A DNA stretch of 64,000 nt from AP-15 sp963732095 (lineage in GTDB: Bacteria > Pseudomonadota > Alphaproteobacteria > ATCC43930 > CGMCC-115725): positions 62,001-126,000 of the forward strand of contig CAVSZA010000063.1 in assembly GCA_963732095.1 (NCBI GenBank). The letters run 5' to 3'. Position numbers and translations under genes: made by a program. Shown in pieces: positions 17,218-25,783 of the stretch. Under the pieces are notes generated by a model. That model worked only from the letters and a program-made list of their open reading frames with translations, made no database searches and was not told where the DNA came from. The number at the start of each line of letters is the position of its first letter. Positions within the stretch are counted from its first letter, which is position 1.

Positions 17218-18493
17218 AGCTGCTGCACCGGGGTAGTGGCGGCGGCATGTACACAAGGAAAGCGCACGCAACACGGGAAGCCCCAATGGGTGATCAGGGA
17301 TGATCAACCGAACGCCCGCGAGGGACAGGCCGGGCGCACTGGGGTGGCGGAGAGGCCCGTAGTACCGTTGAAGCCGGGTAATGCCGGGGGGGGAAGGGGC
17401 CTCAGTTCAAGACCGACGCAAGACGTGGTGAGGGACCTGAAGATTGGGCAACCTAGCAACTCCGAAAAGTGTTCAGAAGCAAGCGCCGGATGCTTTTCTT
17501 CGATGGCCGCAACGCCAGGCGCGCCTGACCGGTTCTCGGCGAATACATCCGTACGAACGTGAACCCCAGGAAGTCGAACTCCCCTTCCGGAACCTTGCAG
17601 ATCCGTGTCTTTTCCCCTCGGTCGTCGGTTTCCTCGACAGAGCACTCCAGCCACATCTTGATCAAATGCAGCACCCGCCGGTCAACAACCCGGCGCGCCA
17701 CCGATTTCATTAATTCGGTATGGGGAATGCTGCCAAAGAAATCCGCGAGGTCGGCATCAACGACTTCCCGGTGTCCGCGAAACAGCAGTTCTTCCACCTC
17801 GACCGCCGCCTGCTGGGCATTCCGCCCGGGCCGGTAAGCGTATTGTTCGGGTGGAAGGTCGGCTTCGAAGATCGGTTCCAGCACCAGCGTCGCCGCCGTC
17901 ATGCAGACCCGATCCCGCACGCTCGAGATGCCCAGCGGCCTGAGTTTGCCGTTGGCCTTCGGTATGAACACTCGTCTGATTGGCTCGGGCCGGTAGGTCT
18001 CCTGCCTGAGCGCAAGCGCCAGTTCAGCCAGCCGTCGCTCGATCCCGTATGCCTCGATGTCCACAAAGTCCTGGCCGTCTATGCCCGGCGCGCCCTTATT
18101 GGAGCGGCACTGGGCATAAGCATGCGCCAGAATGTCGTCGCGGCTGATCTTGTCATACAGGGCGTAGAAGCGATAACCGGCTTCCGCCTCCGCCTCCGCC
18201 TTCGCTTTCGCGTGTAACGCCGTCTGCAGTTTCTGAACACGTTTCGGAGTTGCTAGGTTGCCCAATCTCCAGGTCCCTCACCACGTCTTGCGTCGGTCTT
18301 GAACTGAGGCCCCTTCCCCCCGGCATTACCCGGCTTTAACGGTATTACGGGTCTCTCCGCCACCCCAGTGCGCCCGGCCTGTCCCTCGCGGGCGTCCGGT
18401 TGATCATCCCTGATCACACCCATTGGGGCTTCCCGTGTTGCGTGCGCTTTCCTTGTGTACATGCCGCCGCCACTACCCCGGTGCAGCAGCTGG
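17216..18493. repeat. Inverted duplication of a group II intron 5' region flanking a broken RT gene
   Basis: The left arm (17216-17478, plus strand) and right arm (18231-18493, minus strand) carry the same about 263 bases, starting CCAGCTGCTGCACCGGGG and ending GTGTTCAGAA. Both contain the GGGTGATC-GGATGATCAACCG segment and GATTGGGCAACCTAGCAACT. This is the intron 5' region normally found once, upstream of the intron-encoded protein. The arms face each other across a 750-base spacer with the RT remnant, so the locus forms a very long hairpin. No intron 3' domain V was recognised. Confidence 0.75.
17470..18265 (-). pseudogene. ltrA: Group II intron reverse transcriptase/maturase, internally deleted
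   Basis: The frame starts M-G-N-L-A-T-P-K and follows the LtrA pattern: G-A-P-G-I-D-G, R-R-V-F-I-P-K-A-N-G-K-L-R-P-L-G-I, E-Q-Y-A-Y-R-P-G-R-N-A-Q-Q-A and V-D-A-D-L-A-D-F-F-G-S-I-P-H. After E-E-T-D-D-R-G-E-K-T it jumps to R-I-C-K-V-P-E-G-E-F-D-F-L-G-F-T-F. The segment that should hold the catalytic Y-A-D-D and the Q-G sites is therefore absent, although the frame remains open. After R-P-S-K-K-S-I-R-R it runs into the opposite intron arm; the X and endonuclease domains are missing. Confidence 0.85.
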
Positions 18494-18765
18494 GCGTACT
18501 CCTCGCTCATCTCACCCAGCCGTGCCAGCCTTCCCCGGAAGGGTCACCGGGTCGGCCTGCACATCGTCCTTTTCGAGGCTTGCTCGGCGTTCACTCGCGT
18601 TGCAGCCTGCACACTCGCGCGGTCACCAATTCGTGACCCGCTATCCGAAGGCTTCAGACATTTCGTCTCCTCCATGCCTGCTCCGGTTGCTTCCGGCTGG
18701 AGCGAATCGCCAGGTGGGACTTGCACCCACTGGAAAGCGCCGCCTTGTCACGGCGCACACCCGTG
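18494..18765. other. No gene recognised; probable mobile-element remnant
   Basis: This 270-base stretch links the right intron arm to the helical-protein fragment. It contains a block around 18690-18770 (CCAGGTGGGACTTGCACCC, then CCGCCTTGTCACGGCGCAC with a short self-complementary CGCCG/CGGCG) that resembles non-coding DNA seen beside mobile elements. I see no coding potential. Confidence 0.3.
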
Positions 18766-19855
18766 CCAGACGTTCGACGACGGAATTCGCGCGCAGGTCC
18801 GAGGCCAATTCGTGCGGCTCGCCGCAACCGCGCACGACACGCTGAAAACGGCAGGCGATGAAGCCAATGCCAGGCTGGACGAGATCCGCGTCTTTGGTGA
18901 CGCGGCCAAGACGCAGCTGACGGGCGAGCTGCAAAAGCAGGCCAAGGCTCTCGAAGATGCGCTGGATGCAGGAGGCAATCCGGACCGGACGCTTGCCGAG
19001 CTCAAAGGAATTTCCAAAGAGATCAGAGCCGGACTACAGACGGCAGAAGCGTGGCTCGATTCCGCCCAGCAGCAGGCGATTGGCCTCAAGAGTGCCGTCG
19101 TGGGCCTAATCGATCAGATCGCTGGCAAGTCTCGCGCCGACCTCAAAGGCGCGACGTCACTCGCCGGTGGTGGAATAGACGCGATCCAAGGGGATATCGA
19201 TGGCCTCCTAAAGGACTTTCAGGACAATAAGACCAGCCTCTCGGCCACACTGCAACACGCGATTGATTGGCGGCACGTTCGCCCAGAACTGCGCGAATGC
19301 CGTGAAGGCCGTCACCGACGGCTATGACGTCGTGCTCGCGAAATCCGATAAAGCCGTTGCCGGGATGGCGCACTCCGGAGCGCCCTCTGCCGCGAAGCGC
19401 CTGCCGTTCGCGCTCGACAATAAGTTGCGGGGCCAGAAAATCGTCCAGGCGATCGCAAGCATCAAGGATTCCGCCGCCAATCATGTCGGCCAACAAGTCG
19501 CGCGCAACGTGAAGGATGAGGTCAGCCACATCTCGGACGCCATCGACGGCTTCGTCACCACGATCCGCGCTCGTGTGGAGATAATCGCGGCAGACGGCGC
19601 CAAGACGCTGTCCGGCCTGGCTTCACAACTGGATGAATTGATCGCGGCGGCGCGCGATCAGGTCGTATCGACGATCTTGCCGGATGTGGACGCCGTCCTG
19701 GATCCCGTGAGAGAACATTTCGCGCAGCTGGCTGGCCAGTTGCGCACAATGACGGTGGCAGTCGATCAGAACCTCGACACGATCGATGCCGCGCTCGACA
19801 TTGCGAACCAAACGCTGAAGGACGCCGTTGCGAACGTCAAAACGCTGATCGCAGC
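18766..19855 (+). pseudogene. Fragment of a long alpha-helical (apolipoprotein/coiled-coil-like) protein, frameshifted
   Basis: Two frames (one ending near 19265, the next starting there) together give about 360 residues of Ala/Asp/Lys/Gln-rich heptad-like sequence, for example A-K-T-Q-L-T-G-E-L-Q-K-Q-A-K-A-L-E-D and A-A-D-G-A-K-T-L-S-G-L-A-S-Q-L-D-E-L. There is no signal peptide or methionine start; the N-terminus is replaced by the repeat-like sequence before 18766. The 3' end fuses to a serine recombinase fragment. I do not recognise the family; a structural or secreted helical protein is possible. Confidence 0.5.
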
Positions 19856-19857
19856 GG

Positions 19858-20034
19858 CTGCTCGCCGACATCGCGGCGGGTCGGATCGACACCGTCGTCG
19901 TCTACAAAATCGACCGGCTGACCCGCTCGCTCGCCGATTTTGCCGAGATCGTCGAGATCCTCGATACGAGGGGCCCGTCCTTTGTTTCGGTGACGCAGCG
20001 GTTCAATACGACGACCTCGATGGGGGGCTTGACC
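19858..20034 (+). pseudogene. Serine recombinase (resolvase-type) catalytic-domain fragment
   Basis: Fifty-nine codons read L-L-A-D-I-A-A-G-R-I-D-T-V-V-V-Y-K-I-D-R-L-T-R-S-type sequence, then F-V-S-V-T-Q-R-F-N-T-T-T-S-M-G, the core of large serine recombinases after the nucleophile. Both ends are cut: upstream is the helical-protein fragment, downstream a DUF899 fragment joined in frame. A related relic on the opposite strand lies at 23085-23290. Confidence 0.85.
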
Positions 20035-20243
20035 GGAGACGAATGGGTTGCCGAGCGTAAGACGCTACTTTCGCGCGAGAAGGAGCTGACCCCCTCAGCG
20101 ATCAGATCGCGCGCAAGCGTCGGGTGCTGCCCTGGGTGCGGATCGACAAGACCGACACGCCGGTGGGCCGGACACGTTGGCCGACCTGTTCGACGGCCGC
20201 CACCAACGCTGCTGGTGCAGCACTTCCTGCTCGCCCCGGGATG
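20035..20243 (+). pseudogene. DUF899 (thioredoxin-like) protein N-terminal fragment with frameshifts
   Basis: The sequence D-E-W-V-A-E-R-K-T-L-L-S-R-E-K-E-L-T is followed in another frame by D-Q-I-A-R-K-R-R-V-L-P-W-V-R-I-D-K-T, then T-L-A-D-L-F-D-G-R-H and L-L-V-Q-H-F-L-L-A-P-G in further frames. This matches the beginning of DUF899 proteins. At least three frameshifts and a cut C-terminus make it non-functional. It is joined in frame behind the recombinase fragment. Confidence 0.75.
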
Positions 20244-20446
20244 AGAGCAGGGCTGCCGCCAAGGAGCATAGGATTAAGCTCACTATCTTTTGGGGGGACC
20301 GAGCATTCGAATCCGTCTCCCTCCAGCGGCGCGTCAGAGCAACGACCCGAGCCTGATGGATTGGTTTGCCGGGAGCACGCAGCGCTGCGGATTGCGGCGG
20401 CGCGTGATACGGTGCGTTCGTTGCCGCATCGGGAGCGCTCAAACCA

Positions 20447-20887
20447 ATGCCGGAAGCCAAAATCGCACAAGCGGTGCAGTTGCTCAACTTGATGCTTGAG
20501 CATTTTGCCAACGACGGCCACTGGACGCGCGGCCGTTATGATGACGGAAACGGAGGCCATTGCCTTGTCGGCGCTCTTCTGCATCTGAGCCGCAAGCATC
20601 GCCTGCCGAGGGCGCCGGCGATTGCGCTCCTGCAGGATGCGATGCCCAGGCCCGGCCTTCCGCTCGTGCATTTCAACGACACGTGTTGCGGCAGCGTCGC
20701 CGAGCTACGCTCCGTAATCCTCAAAGCCCGCCGCCTTGCTGAGGACCATGCGGAGCAAGAGCGGGCGGCCGCCGCGGTTAAGACCTGGCTCCTTGCCCAG
20801 CTCGAGAAAAAATGGCCCGCCCGGTCGGCAGATAGCGCGGACACCGCGGCGGATGAGCCATTCGCCCGCGAACGCCTCGCCGCCTAG
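20447..20887 (+). CDS. Hypothetical protein with C-L-V-G-A-L motif (DUF6197-like)
   Basis: This intact 146-residue frame sits among fragments. It contains H-W-T-R-G-R-Y-D-D-G-N-G-G-H-C-L-V-G-A-L-L-H-L and H-F-N-D-T-C-C-G-S-V-A-E-L, with a charged, Ala-rich C-terminal helix. The W-x-x-G...C-L-x-G-A-L pattern and later N-D-x-x pattern resemble the small DUF6197-type proteins of unknown role common in actinobacteria and rhizobia. No signal peptide or membrane segment is present. The function is unknown. Confidence 0.65.
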   Translation: MPEAKIAQAVQLLNLMLEHFANDGHWTRGRYDDGNGGHCLVGALLHLSRKHRLPRAPAIALLQDAMPRPGLPLVHFNDTCCGSVAELRSVILKARRLAEDHAEQERAAAAVKTWLLAQLEKKWPARSADSADTAADEPFARERLAA

Positions 20888-21094
20888 CGACCGACCGCAA
20901 CAGCCCACGACCGGGGATAAGTTCAAACGCAACCTGCCCCGCGCCATGTTTCTCAAGCCGGAGCTGGGGCTCCGGCGGCATCTGCCTGCATCATATGATC
21001 CGATAAGTTGTGGATATTCGCGCGCCGGGTATGGACGGCCGCGTCAAGGCGGTGTTTCCTATGACGAGACGCTCGATAGCGATCCCCCTGCTCG

Positions 21095-21430
21095 ATCGTC
21101 TACGTTGTCGAGGGCAGCGTGCGCAAGGGCGGTGACCGCGTACGCATTACCGTACAGCTCAACGACGTCGCTACCCGGCGGGCACATCCGGGCGGAACGC
21201 TACGACCGGGGCATCGCCGACGTGTTCGCGGTGGAAGACGAGATCACCGAGGCCATCGTCGCCGCGATCGAGCCGCAGCTTTATGCCAGGGAGAGCTTTC
21301 GCCCCAACGCAAGCCGCCGGACAGCATGGATGCTCGGGATCTGGTGATGCGGGGATTGTCGCATTACTGGCGGGTGACCCGGCAGGATAACATCGTCGCG
21401 CAGGCGCTGCTGGAGAAGGCGATCGCCAAT
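21095..21430 (+). pseudogene. Adenylate-cyclase/TPR-type protein fragment
   Basis: Combining frames gives Y-V-V-E-G-S-V-R-K-G-G-D-R-V-R-I-T-V-Q-L-N-D, then R-A-E-R-Y-D-R-G-I-A-D-V-F-A-V-E-D-E-I-T, then D-L-V-M-R-G-L-S-H-Y-W-R. This is the region between cyclase and TPR domains in the large rhizobial guanylate/adenylate cyclase family. Two frameshifts are needed and neither cyclase nor TPR domains survive. It is joined to an LVIVD-protein fragment at about 21430. Confidence 0.7.
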
Positions 21431-21793
21431 GCGCGAGCCGACCAACCCCGTCCAGATCGCGGCGTTCCCGCCTCCGGCCGAAGAAGACTATTGCAAAAAA
21501 GGCGCGAAATTCGGCCCGCATAACCTGCATGAGAACCGATCCGGCTCGTTCCAGAGCGAGCAGTTGATCTTCGCCACCTACCAAGATGCTGGTGTGCGGG
21601 TGTTCGACATCGCCGACCCGTTCGCCCGCGCGAGGTCGCGCATTTTGTGCCGCCGGCGCCCGAAACGATGGTCGACCCGCGTCCGAACCGCCCACACGTG
21701 ATCCAATCAAACGATGTCTACGTTGCACCGGACGGGCTGATGTACGTGACAGACGTCAACGACGGTCTAACCATACTACAATACAAGGGCTGA
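21428..21793 (+). pseudogene. LVIVD-repeat protein C-terminal fragment
   Basis: The frame reads N-P-V-Q-I-A-A-F-P-P-P-A-E-E-D-Y-C and L-I-F-A-T-Y-Q-D-A-G-V-R-V-F-D-I-A-D-P-F. After a frameshift near 21632 it reads R-E-V-A-H-F-V-P-P-A-P-E-T-M and D-V-Y-V-A-P-D-G-L-M-Y-V-T-D-V-N-D-G-L-T-I-L-Q-Y, ending at a natural stop. This is the last blade region of LVIVD beta-propeller proteins. The N-terminal part is missing and is replaced by the cyclase fragment. Confidence 0.7.
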
Positions 21794-21826
21794 CACATCG
21801 AATACCGGCACTTCTTCCGGCGATTT

Positions 21827-22296
21827 TGTAGCGCGTGTCGTGCTCCGGCTGTCGCGAAGCCCCATGCCCTTGGCGGCACTGTTCAAGTATCGGTGACGAC
21901 ATTCCAGCCGATGCGCCCGCCGGTCAGGTGATCGAGCGTCGAAAATCGCCGCGCCAGCGTGTAGGGGGTTCGTACGAGACCGCGCATGTAACGCCAAACC
22001 AGATTTCGGGTGACATACGCCATCGCCGGGATCAGCAGGAGTGGATCGTTTACCGGCACCTGTACCGCATTGGCGATCGCCGCGTCGGGGGACCCGCGGT
22101 TCACATTGTAGATGCCGAGAACGTCGGCCAGGAACAGCGCGTCGAATTTGCCGCGCTCGAGGATTCGTACCAGCTCGACTCAGTAGTCGAGCGTGTTGTA
22201 GTGGTCGGCGCGATCATGCCAATGCGCCGATAAACCGAGCGACTGATGCGCGACGCAGTTCATGTCGACGGAATTCAAGCGGATTTGCTTTGGCAT
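21827..22296 (-). pseudogene. NtaA/SnaA/DszA-type FMN monooxygenase N-terminal fragment
   Basis: From the ATG at 22296 the frame reads M-P-K-Q-I-R-L-N-S-V-D-M-N-C-V-A-H-Q-S and N-T-L-D-Y, then a TGA at 22180-22182 where Trp is expected. It continues V-E-L-V-R-I-L-E-R-G-K-F-D-A-L-F-L-A-D-V-L-G, V-P-V-N-D-P-L-L-L-I-P-A-M and T-L-D-H-L-T-G-G-R-I-G-W-N-V-V-T. At least three frameshifts follow. Only about 155 of the usual 440 residues remain. Family enzymes oxidise nitrilotriacetate, sulfones or similar with reduced FMN. Confidence 0.8.
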
Positions 22297-22371
22297 CCTG
22301 GTCCCCTTACTCTGGTCGGCTTTGGAACCTACACAGTGGTATCATTATGGCCGAAGTAACGGGGTCAGACG

Positions 22372-22887
22372 ATGGATGCGAATGAGCTGCGCGCGCTCCA
22401 GGCGCCGCTGAAAAAGCAGTATCGCGAGCAGCCCGAGACCGGGCGTACGCCGGCGCGCGCCGAAGCGACGCTCGACCTCGATCGGGTTGCCTGCCGCGTG
22501 CGTTCTTGGGGCGGCGAGACCGCCGCGGGTCTGCACCCGGCCACGGGCGGGGACGAGAAGCTTGCCTGCTCCGCGGACATGCTTCTGGGAGCGCTGGTCG
22601 CTTGTGCCGGCGTGACCATCAGCGCGGTTGCCACCGCCATGGCCGTGAACCTGCGGGGCGGGCGCGTTATCGCCGAGGCCCATTGGGACGCGCGTGGCAC
22701 ACTCGGCGTGGACCGCGACGTGCCGGTCGGCCTCACCGATATTGCCCTGACGTTCGAACTGGACACCGACGCCGACGCCGCGGTGCAGCGGCTCGTCGAG
22801 ATGAGTGAGCGGTTTTGCGTCATCTACCAAACCTTGCGCACGCCGCCCCAGCTTTCGGTTACGCATCGGATCGTGGCTCGGGCCTGA
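22372..22887 (+). CDS. OsmC/Ohr family protein
   Basis: This intact 171-residue protein has the two reactive cysteines in place: L-L-G-A-L-V-A-C-A-G-V-T and E-R-F-C-V-I-Y-Q-T-L. OsmC/Ohr proteins reduce organic hydroperoxides in the cytoplasm. The N-terminal 40 residues resemble the longer OsmC variants rather than classic Ohr. It is divergent from the DszA-type relic, 75 bases away. It is one of few intact genes in this decayed region. Confidence 0.88.
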   Translation: MDANELRALQAPLKKQYREQPETGRTPARAEATLDLDRVACRVRSWGGETAAGLHPATGGDEKLACSADMLLGALVACAGVTISAVATAMAVNLRGGRVIAEAHWDARGTLGVDRDVPVGLTDIALTFELDTDADAAVQRLVEMSERFCVIYQTLRTPPQLSVTHRIVARA

Positions 22888-22915
22888 TACAGCGCGCTCC
22901 GCTATCCGTAGCAGC

Positions 22916-23072
22916 CGCCGCAAAAGCGCGGGGCTCTTCGCGTACAGCCCGGGACTCACTGTCCGACCTATAGCGCAGAGGGCCGATGGTTCGAATTTGT
23001 CTTCGTCCAGCAGCCAGTCAGTCTCAGCGGTGAGCCGAGTTTGAAAGCGAAAAGCCCTGCACTTTTGCGGCG
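22916..23072. repeat. 26-bp inverted repeat pair enclosing a tRNA T-arm-like sequence
   Basis: The left arm (22916-22941) and right arm (23047-23072) are complementary at 23 of 26 positions: CGCCGCAAAAGCGCGGGGCT against the complement of AGCCCTGCACTTTTGCGGCG. The loop contains GGTTCGAATTTGTCTTCGTC, which looks like a decayed tRNA 3' end. It lies just beyond a serine recombinase relic and may be a remnant attachment or element end. Confidence 0.55.
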
Positions 23073-23084
23073 TTTCTTCCGAGA

Positions 23085-23290
23085 CTAAGACACACCCTCG
23101 GCGTAGAAGAGTTCGATCAGCTGGGCAAAATCGGCGAGCGAGTGGGTCAGCCGGTCGACCTTGTAGACGACCACGATGTCGATCCGGCCTCGGATGTCGG
23201 CGATGAGCTGTTGCAGGCCGGGTCGCTCCAGATTGCCGCCAGAGAATCCGCCATCGTCATAGCGGGTTCTGGCCAACGCCCCAGCTCCTG
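23085..23290 (-). pseudogene. Serine recombinase fragment (second relic)
   Basis: The segment reads R-Y-D-D-G-G-F-S-G-G-N-L-E-R-P-G-L-Q-Q-L-I-A-D-I, R-G-R-I-D-I-V-V-V-Y-K-V-D-R-L-T, then L-A-D-F-A-Q-L-I-E-L-F and a stop. This is the catalytic core of a site-specific serine recombinase without the N-terminal nucleophile region and without the DNA-binding C-terminus. It shares the V-V-V-Y-K-x-D-R-L-T segment with the relic at 19858-20034 but lies on the other strand. Confidence 0.85.
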
Positions 23291-23482
23291 GAGTGCGGGG
23301 TCGAGCCTGGTTCTGGCGTCGGTCGGCCGCGAGTTTTCTCAACATGACGGACAGAGCCACGATGCCGGCCTTCAGCGACGCGGCCGGAAGAGCGGCCCTT
23401 GCTCCTCGTCGCCGTGCTTGTATGCTTCAGTGCGCCCACACGGAGGCTGACGGCTCGGCTCCATGCAAAGGAGACCACATCC

Positions 23483-25159
23483 ATGACGATCGATGTAGCG
23501 ACCGGCATTAGCCGCATTCTCAAAGAGGAGGGTGTGGGTTGGGTTTCGACTTTCCCTGTCTGCCGGGTGAACAACGCGCTCGGCCGGGAAGGGGTGCCGA
23601 TGCTGATGATGCGCGACGACCGCTACGCCGTCGCGGTCGCCGACGCGTTCTCGCGCATCGCTGCGGGCTCCCAGGGGGGCTCACGCATCGGGGTGTGCAC
23701 CTTCCAGGGGGGCGTCAATGCCGCCGGAATGCAGTACGCCTACGCTGGGATGGCGCAGGCCTATGAGGATGGCTCGCCCGTTCTGTGCATCACCGATGGC
23801 GTGCCGGCCGGCAGCTCGGGCAACAGCCAGTACGATGTCGCATCGGCGATGAAGACCGTATCGAAGTGGTTCGGCTACCTCGACAAGCCCGAGCGCACGC
23901 CGGAGCTGATGCGCCGCGCCTTCACCATGCTGCGCAGCGGCAGACCGGGCCCGGTGATCCTGGCTATTCCCAATGCGACGGCCACATACGACGAGACCGC
24001 CGACCCCTACCGTCCCGTGAAGGGCTGGAAATCGGCGCCGGACCCGGCGGATGTGCGCGCTGCAGTCGACCTGCTCCTCCGAGCCCGCAACCCGCTGATC
24101 TACGCCGGCGAGGGGGTCATCTACGCGGGCGCCTCGGAAGACCTGAAAGCGCTGGCGGAGCTCGTGAATGCGCCGGTGATCACGACCCTCAAGGCCAAAG
24201 GGGCGTTCCCGGAGGACCATCCGCTGTTTGTCGGCGTGCGCGGCGATCAGGTGGCATACTACCTGAACAAAAGCGACCTCATCCTCGCCGTAGGCTCGAG
24301 CCTGTCGCCGGGCCGCTTCAGCCACGGCATTCCTGATGCCGCGAAGAAGACCATCATCCACTGCAACGTCGACGAGCTGCACATCAACAAGATGTATCCG
24401 ACGGCGCACGCGGTGATCGGCGATGCGCGCTTGACCTTGCAGGCGCTCCGCCAGGAAGTGTCCGACCGCACCTCCGGTGCCGGCCGAATGGCGGATAATG
24501 TGGCGGCGGAAGTGAGGGCGGCACGCGACGAGGCGCTCGCCAGATACCGGCAGGTCATGAACTCCGACGAGACGCCGATCAACCCCTATCGGGTGTACGG
24601 TGATCTGATGGAGGTGCTGGATCTGAAGAATTCGTTCGTGACGCACGAAAGCGGCAACACGCGCGACCAGCTGAGCACCGTCTTCGACACGCTCATCCCG
24701 CGCGGTTTCCTCGGCTGGGGCAATGTCTCCACGCTCGGCTTCAGCCTGGCTGCTGCCATTGCCGCCAAGAAGGCGTTCCCGGACAGGGCATCCGTGGCGG
24801 TGACCGGCGAGGCAGGCCTTGGCTACATGCTCGGCAACCTCGAAGTTCTGCTGCGCGAGAAACTCGGGATTACGGTCGTGCACATCAGCAATGGCGGCTT
24901 TGCGGGCTATGGACCCGGCTTCTGGGGGCCAGGACACGATCCCTTCACACACCGGGTGCTGGGGCCCGACGAGGTGGATATGTCGAAGGTGATAGGCGCC
25001 CTCGGCTTTCACACCGAGCGGGTGAGCGAGCCGGCCGAAATCATCCCGGCCCTGCGGCGGGCGCTCGACGTGAATACGTCAGGCCGCCCGGCCTATATCG
25101 AGTTCATCTGCTGCCAGTACCCCGTCTACGGCCAGTGGGTTGGACGGAGCTCTGAATAA
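23483..25159 (+). CDS. Thiamine-pyrophosphate-binding enzyme (acetolactate synthase-like fold)
   Basis: The ATG at 23483 has AAGGAGA 8-9 bases upstream and gives 558 residues with the three TPP-enzyme domains: PYR (1-180), central (190-330, D-H-P-L-F-V-G-V-R-G-D-Q), PP (360-540). The catalytic Glu of the PYR domain (usual R-H-E) is replaced by Asp in R-D-D-R (residue 46), and the metal-binding G-D-G reads G-E-A-G with Glu443. The second half of that motif, I-S-N-G-G-F, is kept. It is followed at 19 bases by a DUF35 gene and then a thiolase, so it probably acts on an acyl-CoA or 2-hydroxyacyl-CoA. Substrate unknown. Confidence 0.85.
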   Translation: MTIDVATGISRILKEEGVGWVSTFPVCRVNNALGREGVPMLMMRDDRYAVAVADAFSRIAAGSQGGSRIGVCTFQGGVNAAGMQYAYAGMAQAYEDGSPVLCITDGVPAGSSGNSQYDVASAMKTVSKWFGYLDKPERTPELMRRAFTMLRSGRPGPVILAIPNATATYDETADPYRPVKGWKSAPDPADVRAAVDLLLRARNPLIYAGEGVIYAGASEDLKALAELVNAPVITTLKAKGAFPEDHPLFVGVRGDQVAYYLNKSDLILAVGSSLSPGRFSHGIPDAAKKTIIHCNVDELHINKMYPTAHAVIGDARLTLQALRQEVSDRTSGAGRMADNVAAEVRAARDEALARYRQVMNSDETPINPYRVYGDLMEVLDLKNSFVTHESGNTRDQLSTVFDTLIPRGFLGWGNVSTLGFSLAAAIAAKKAFPDRASVAVTGEAGLGYMLGNLEVLLREKLGITVVHISNGGFAGYGPGFWGPGHDPFTHRVLGPDEVDMSKVIGALGFHTERVSEPAEIIPALRRALDVNTSGRPAYIEFICCQYPVYGQWVGRSSE

Positions 25160-25178
25160 AAGGGTGGGGAGTGAAACG

Positions 25179-25589
25179 ATGCCGAAGCTGATCCCCGTCC
25201 CCGACCCTTTGAGCAAGCCCTTCTGGGACGCCGTCAATCAAAGGCGGCTCGTCTTGCAGCATTGCGCTGCCTGTGACAGGCTGCAATACCCGCCGCAGCA
25301 GGCCTGCCAGGTCTGCAACTCGGCCGCCGGTCTGACGTGGAAAGAGGTCGAGGGAAGAGGCCATATCGCGACCACCATCGTGATCGAGGATGGCCGCCTC
25401 AACCGGCGCATGCCCGATCAGCCCTATAACCTGGCAATGGTGACCTTGGACGCGGACCCGCGGGTCAATTTCTATGCCAATCTCCCGGGCACCCCGCCCT
25501 ACAAGGCGCCAGTGGGCGCCGCCGTCGAGGTGACGTTCGAGGAGGTGGCCCCAGACCAGCTCATCCACGAGTGGCGGGTCGTCGCGTAG
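25179..25589 (+). CDS. Zn-ribbon OB-fold protein (DUF35)
   Basis: This 136-residue DUF35 protein has its zinc-ribbon cysteines at 29, 32, 43 and 46, followed by an OB fold (V-E-G-R-G-H-I-A-T-T-I-V). The start is the ATG at 25179, with GGGGAG upstream; an in-frame earlier start would overlap the TPP gene. Its partner is expected to be the thiolase at 25784, which follows after a palindromic repeat. It is a different subfamily from the DUF35 protein at 822-1214. Confidence 0.9.
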   Translation: MPKLIPVPDPLSKPFWDAVNQRRLVLQHCAACDRLQYPPQQACQVCNSAAGLTWKEVEGRGHIATTIVIEDGRLNRRMPDQPYNLAMVTLDADPRVNFYANLPGTPPYKAPVGAAVEVTFEEVAPDQLIHEWRVVA

Positions 25590-25611
25590 GGGATGCGCAG
25601 ATCTTGCTATC

Positions 25612-25752
25612 GATTGCCCCTCTCCGCCCTTCAAGGGGGGAGAGGGAGGGGCCCATCGCGCGGCGATGGGAGGGTGAGGTGGGTGCTGGCCCCGCGCTCT
25701 GGAATCCCCCACCTCACCCTGCCCTCTCCGCCCCCAGGGGCGGAGAGGGAGG
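25612..25752. repeat. Compound palindromic intergenic repeat
   Basis: CCCCTCTCCGCCCTTCAAGG...GGAGAGGGAGG is followed by GGGAGGGTGAGGTGGG and later CCCACCTCACCCTGCCCTCT and GGCGGAGAGGGAGG, giving nested complements. This is a dispersed element of the CCCTCTCCCC type, related to those at 5881-5967 and 60694-60860. It sits inside an apparent operon without breaking it. Confidence 0.75.
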
Positions 25753-25783
25753 AAAGTCCAGAGCATAGAGGAAAGGGGAAGCC

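Noticed and set aside
17236..17562. Plus-strand frame within the intron arm
   Set aside because: The same sequence occurs in both inverted arms and is structural intron RNA sequence; such frames are common false ORFs of group II introns.
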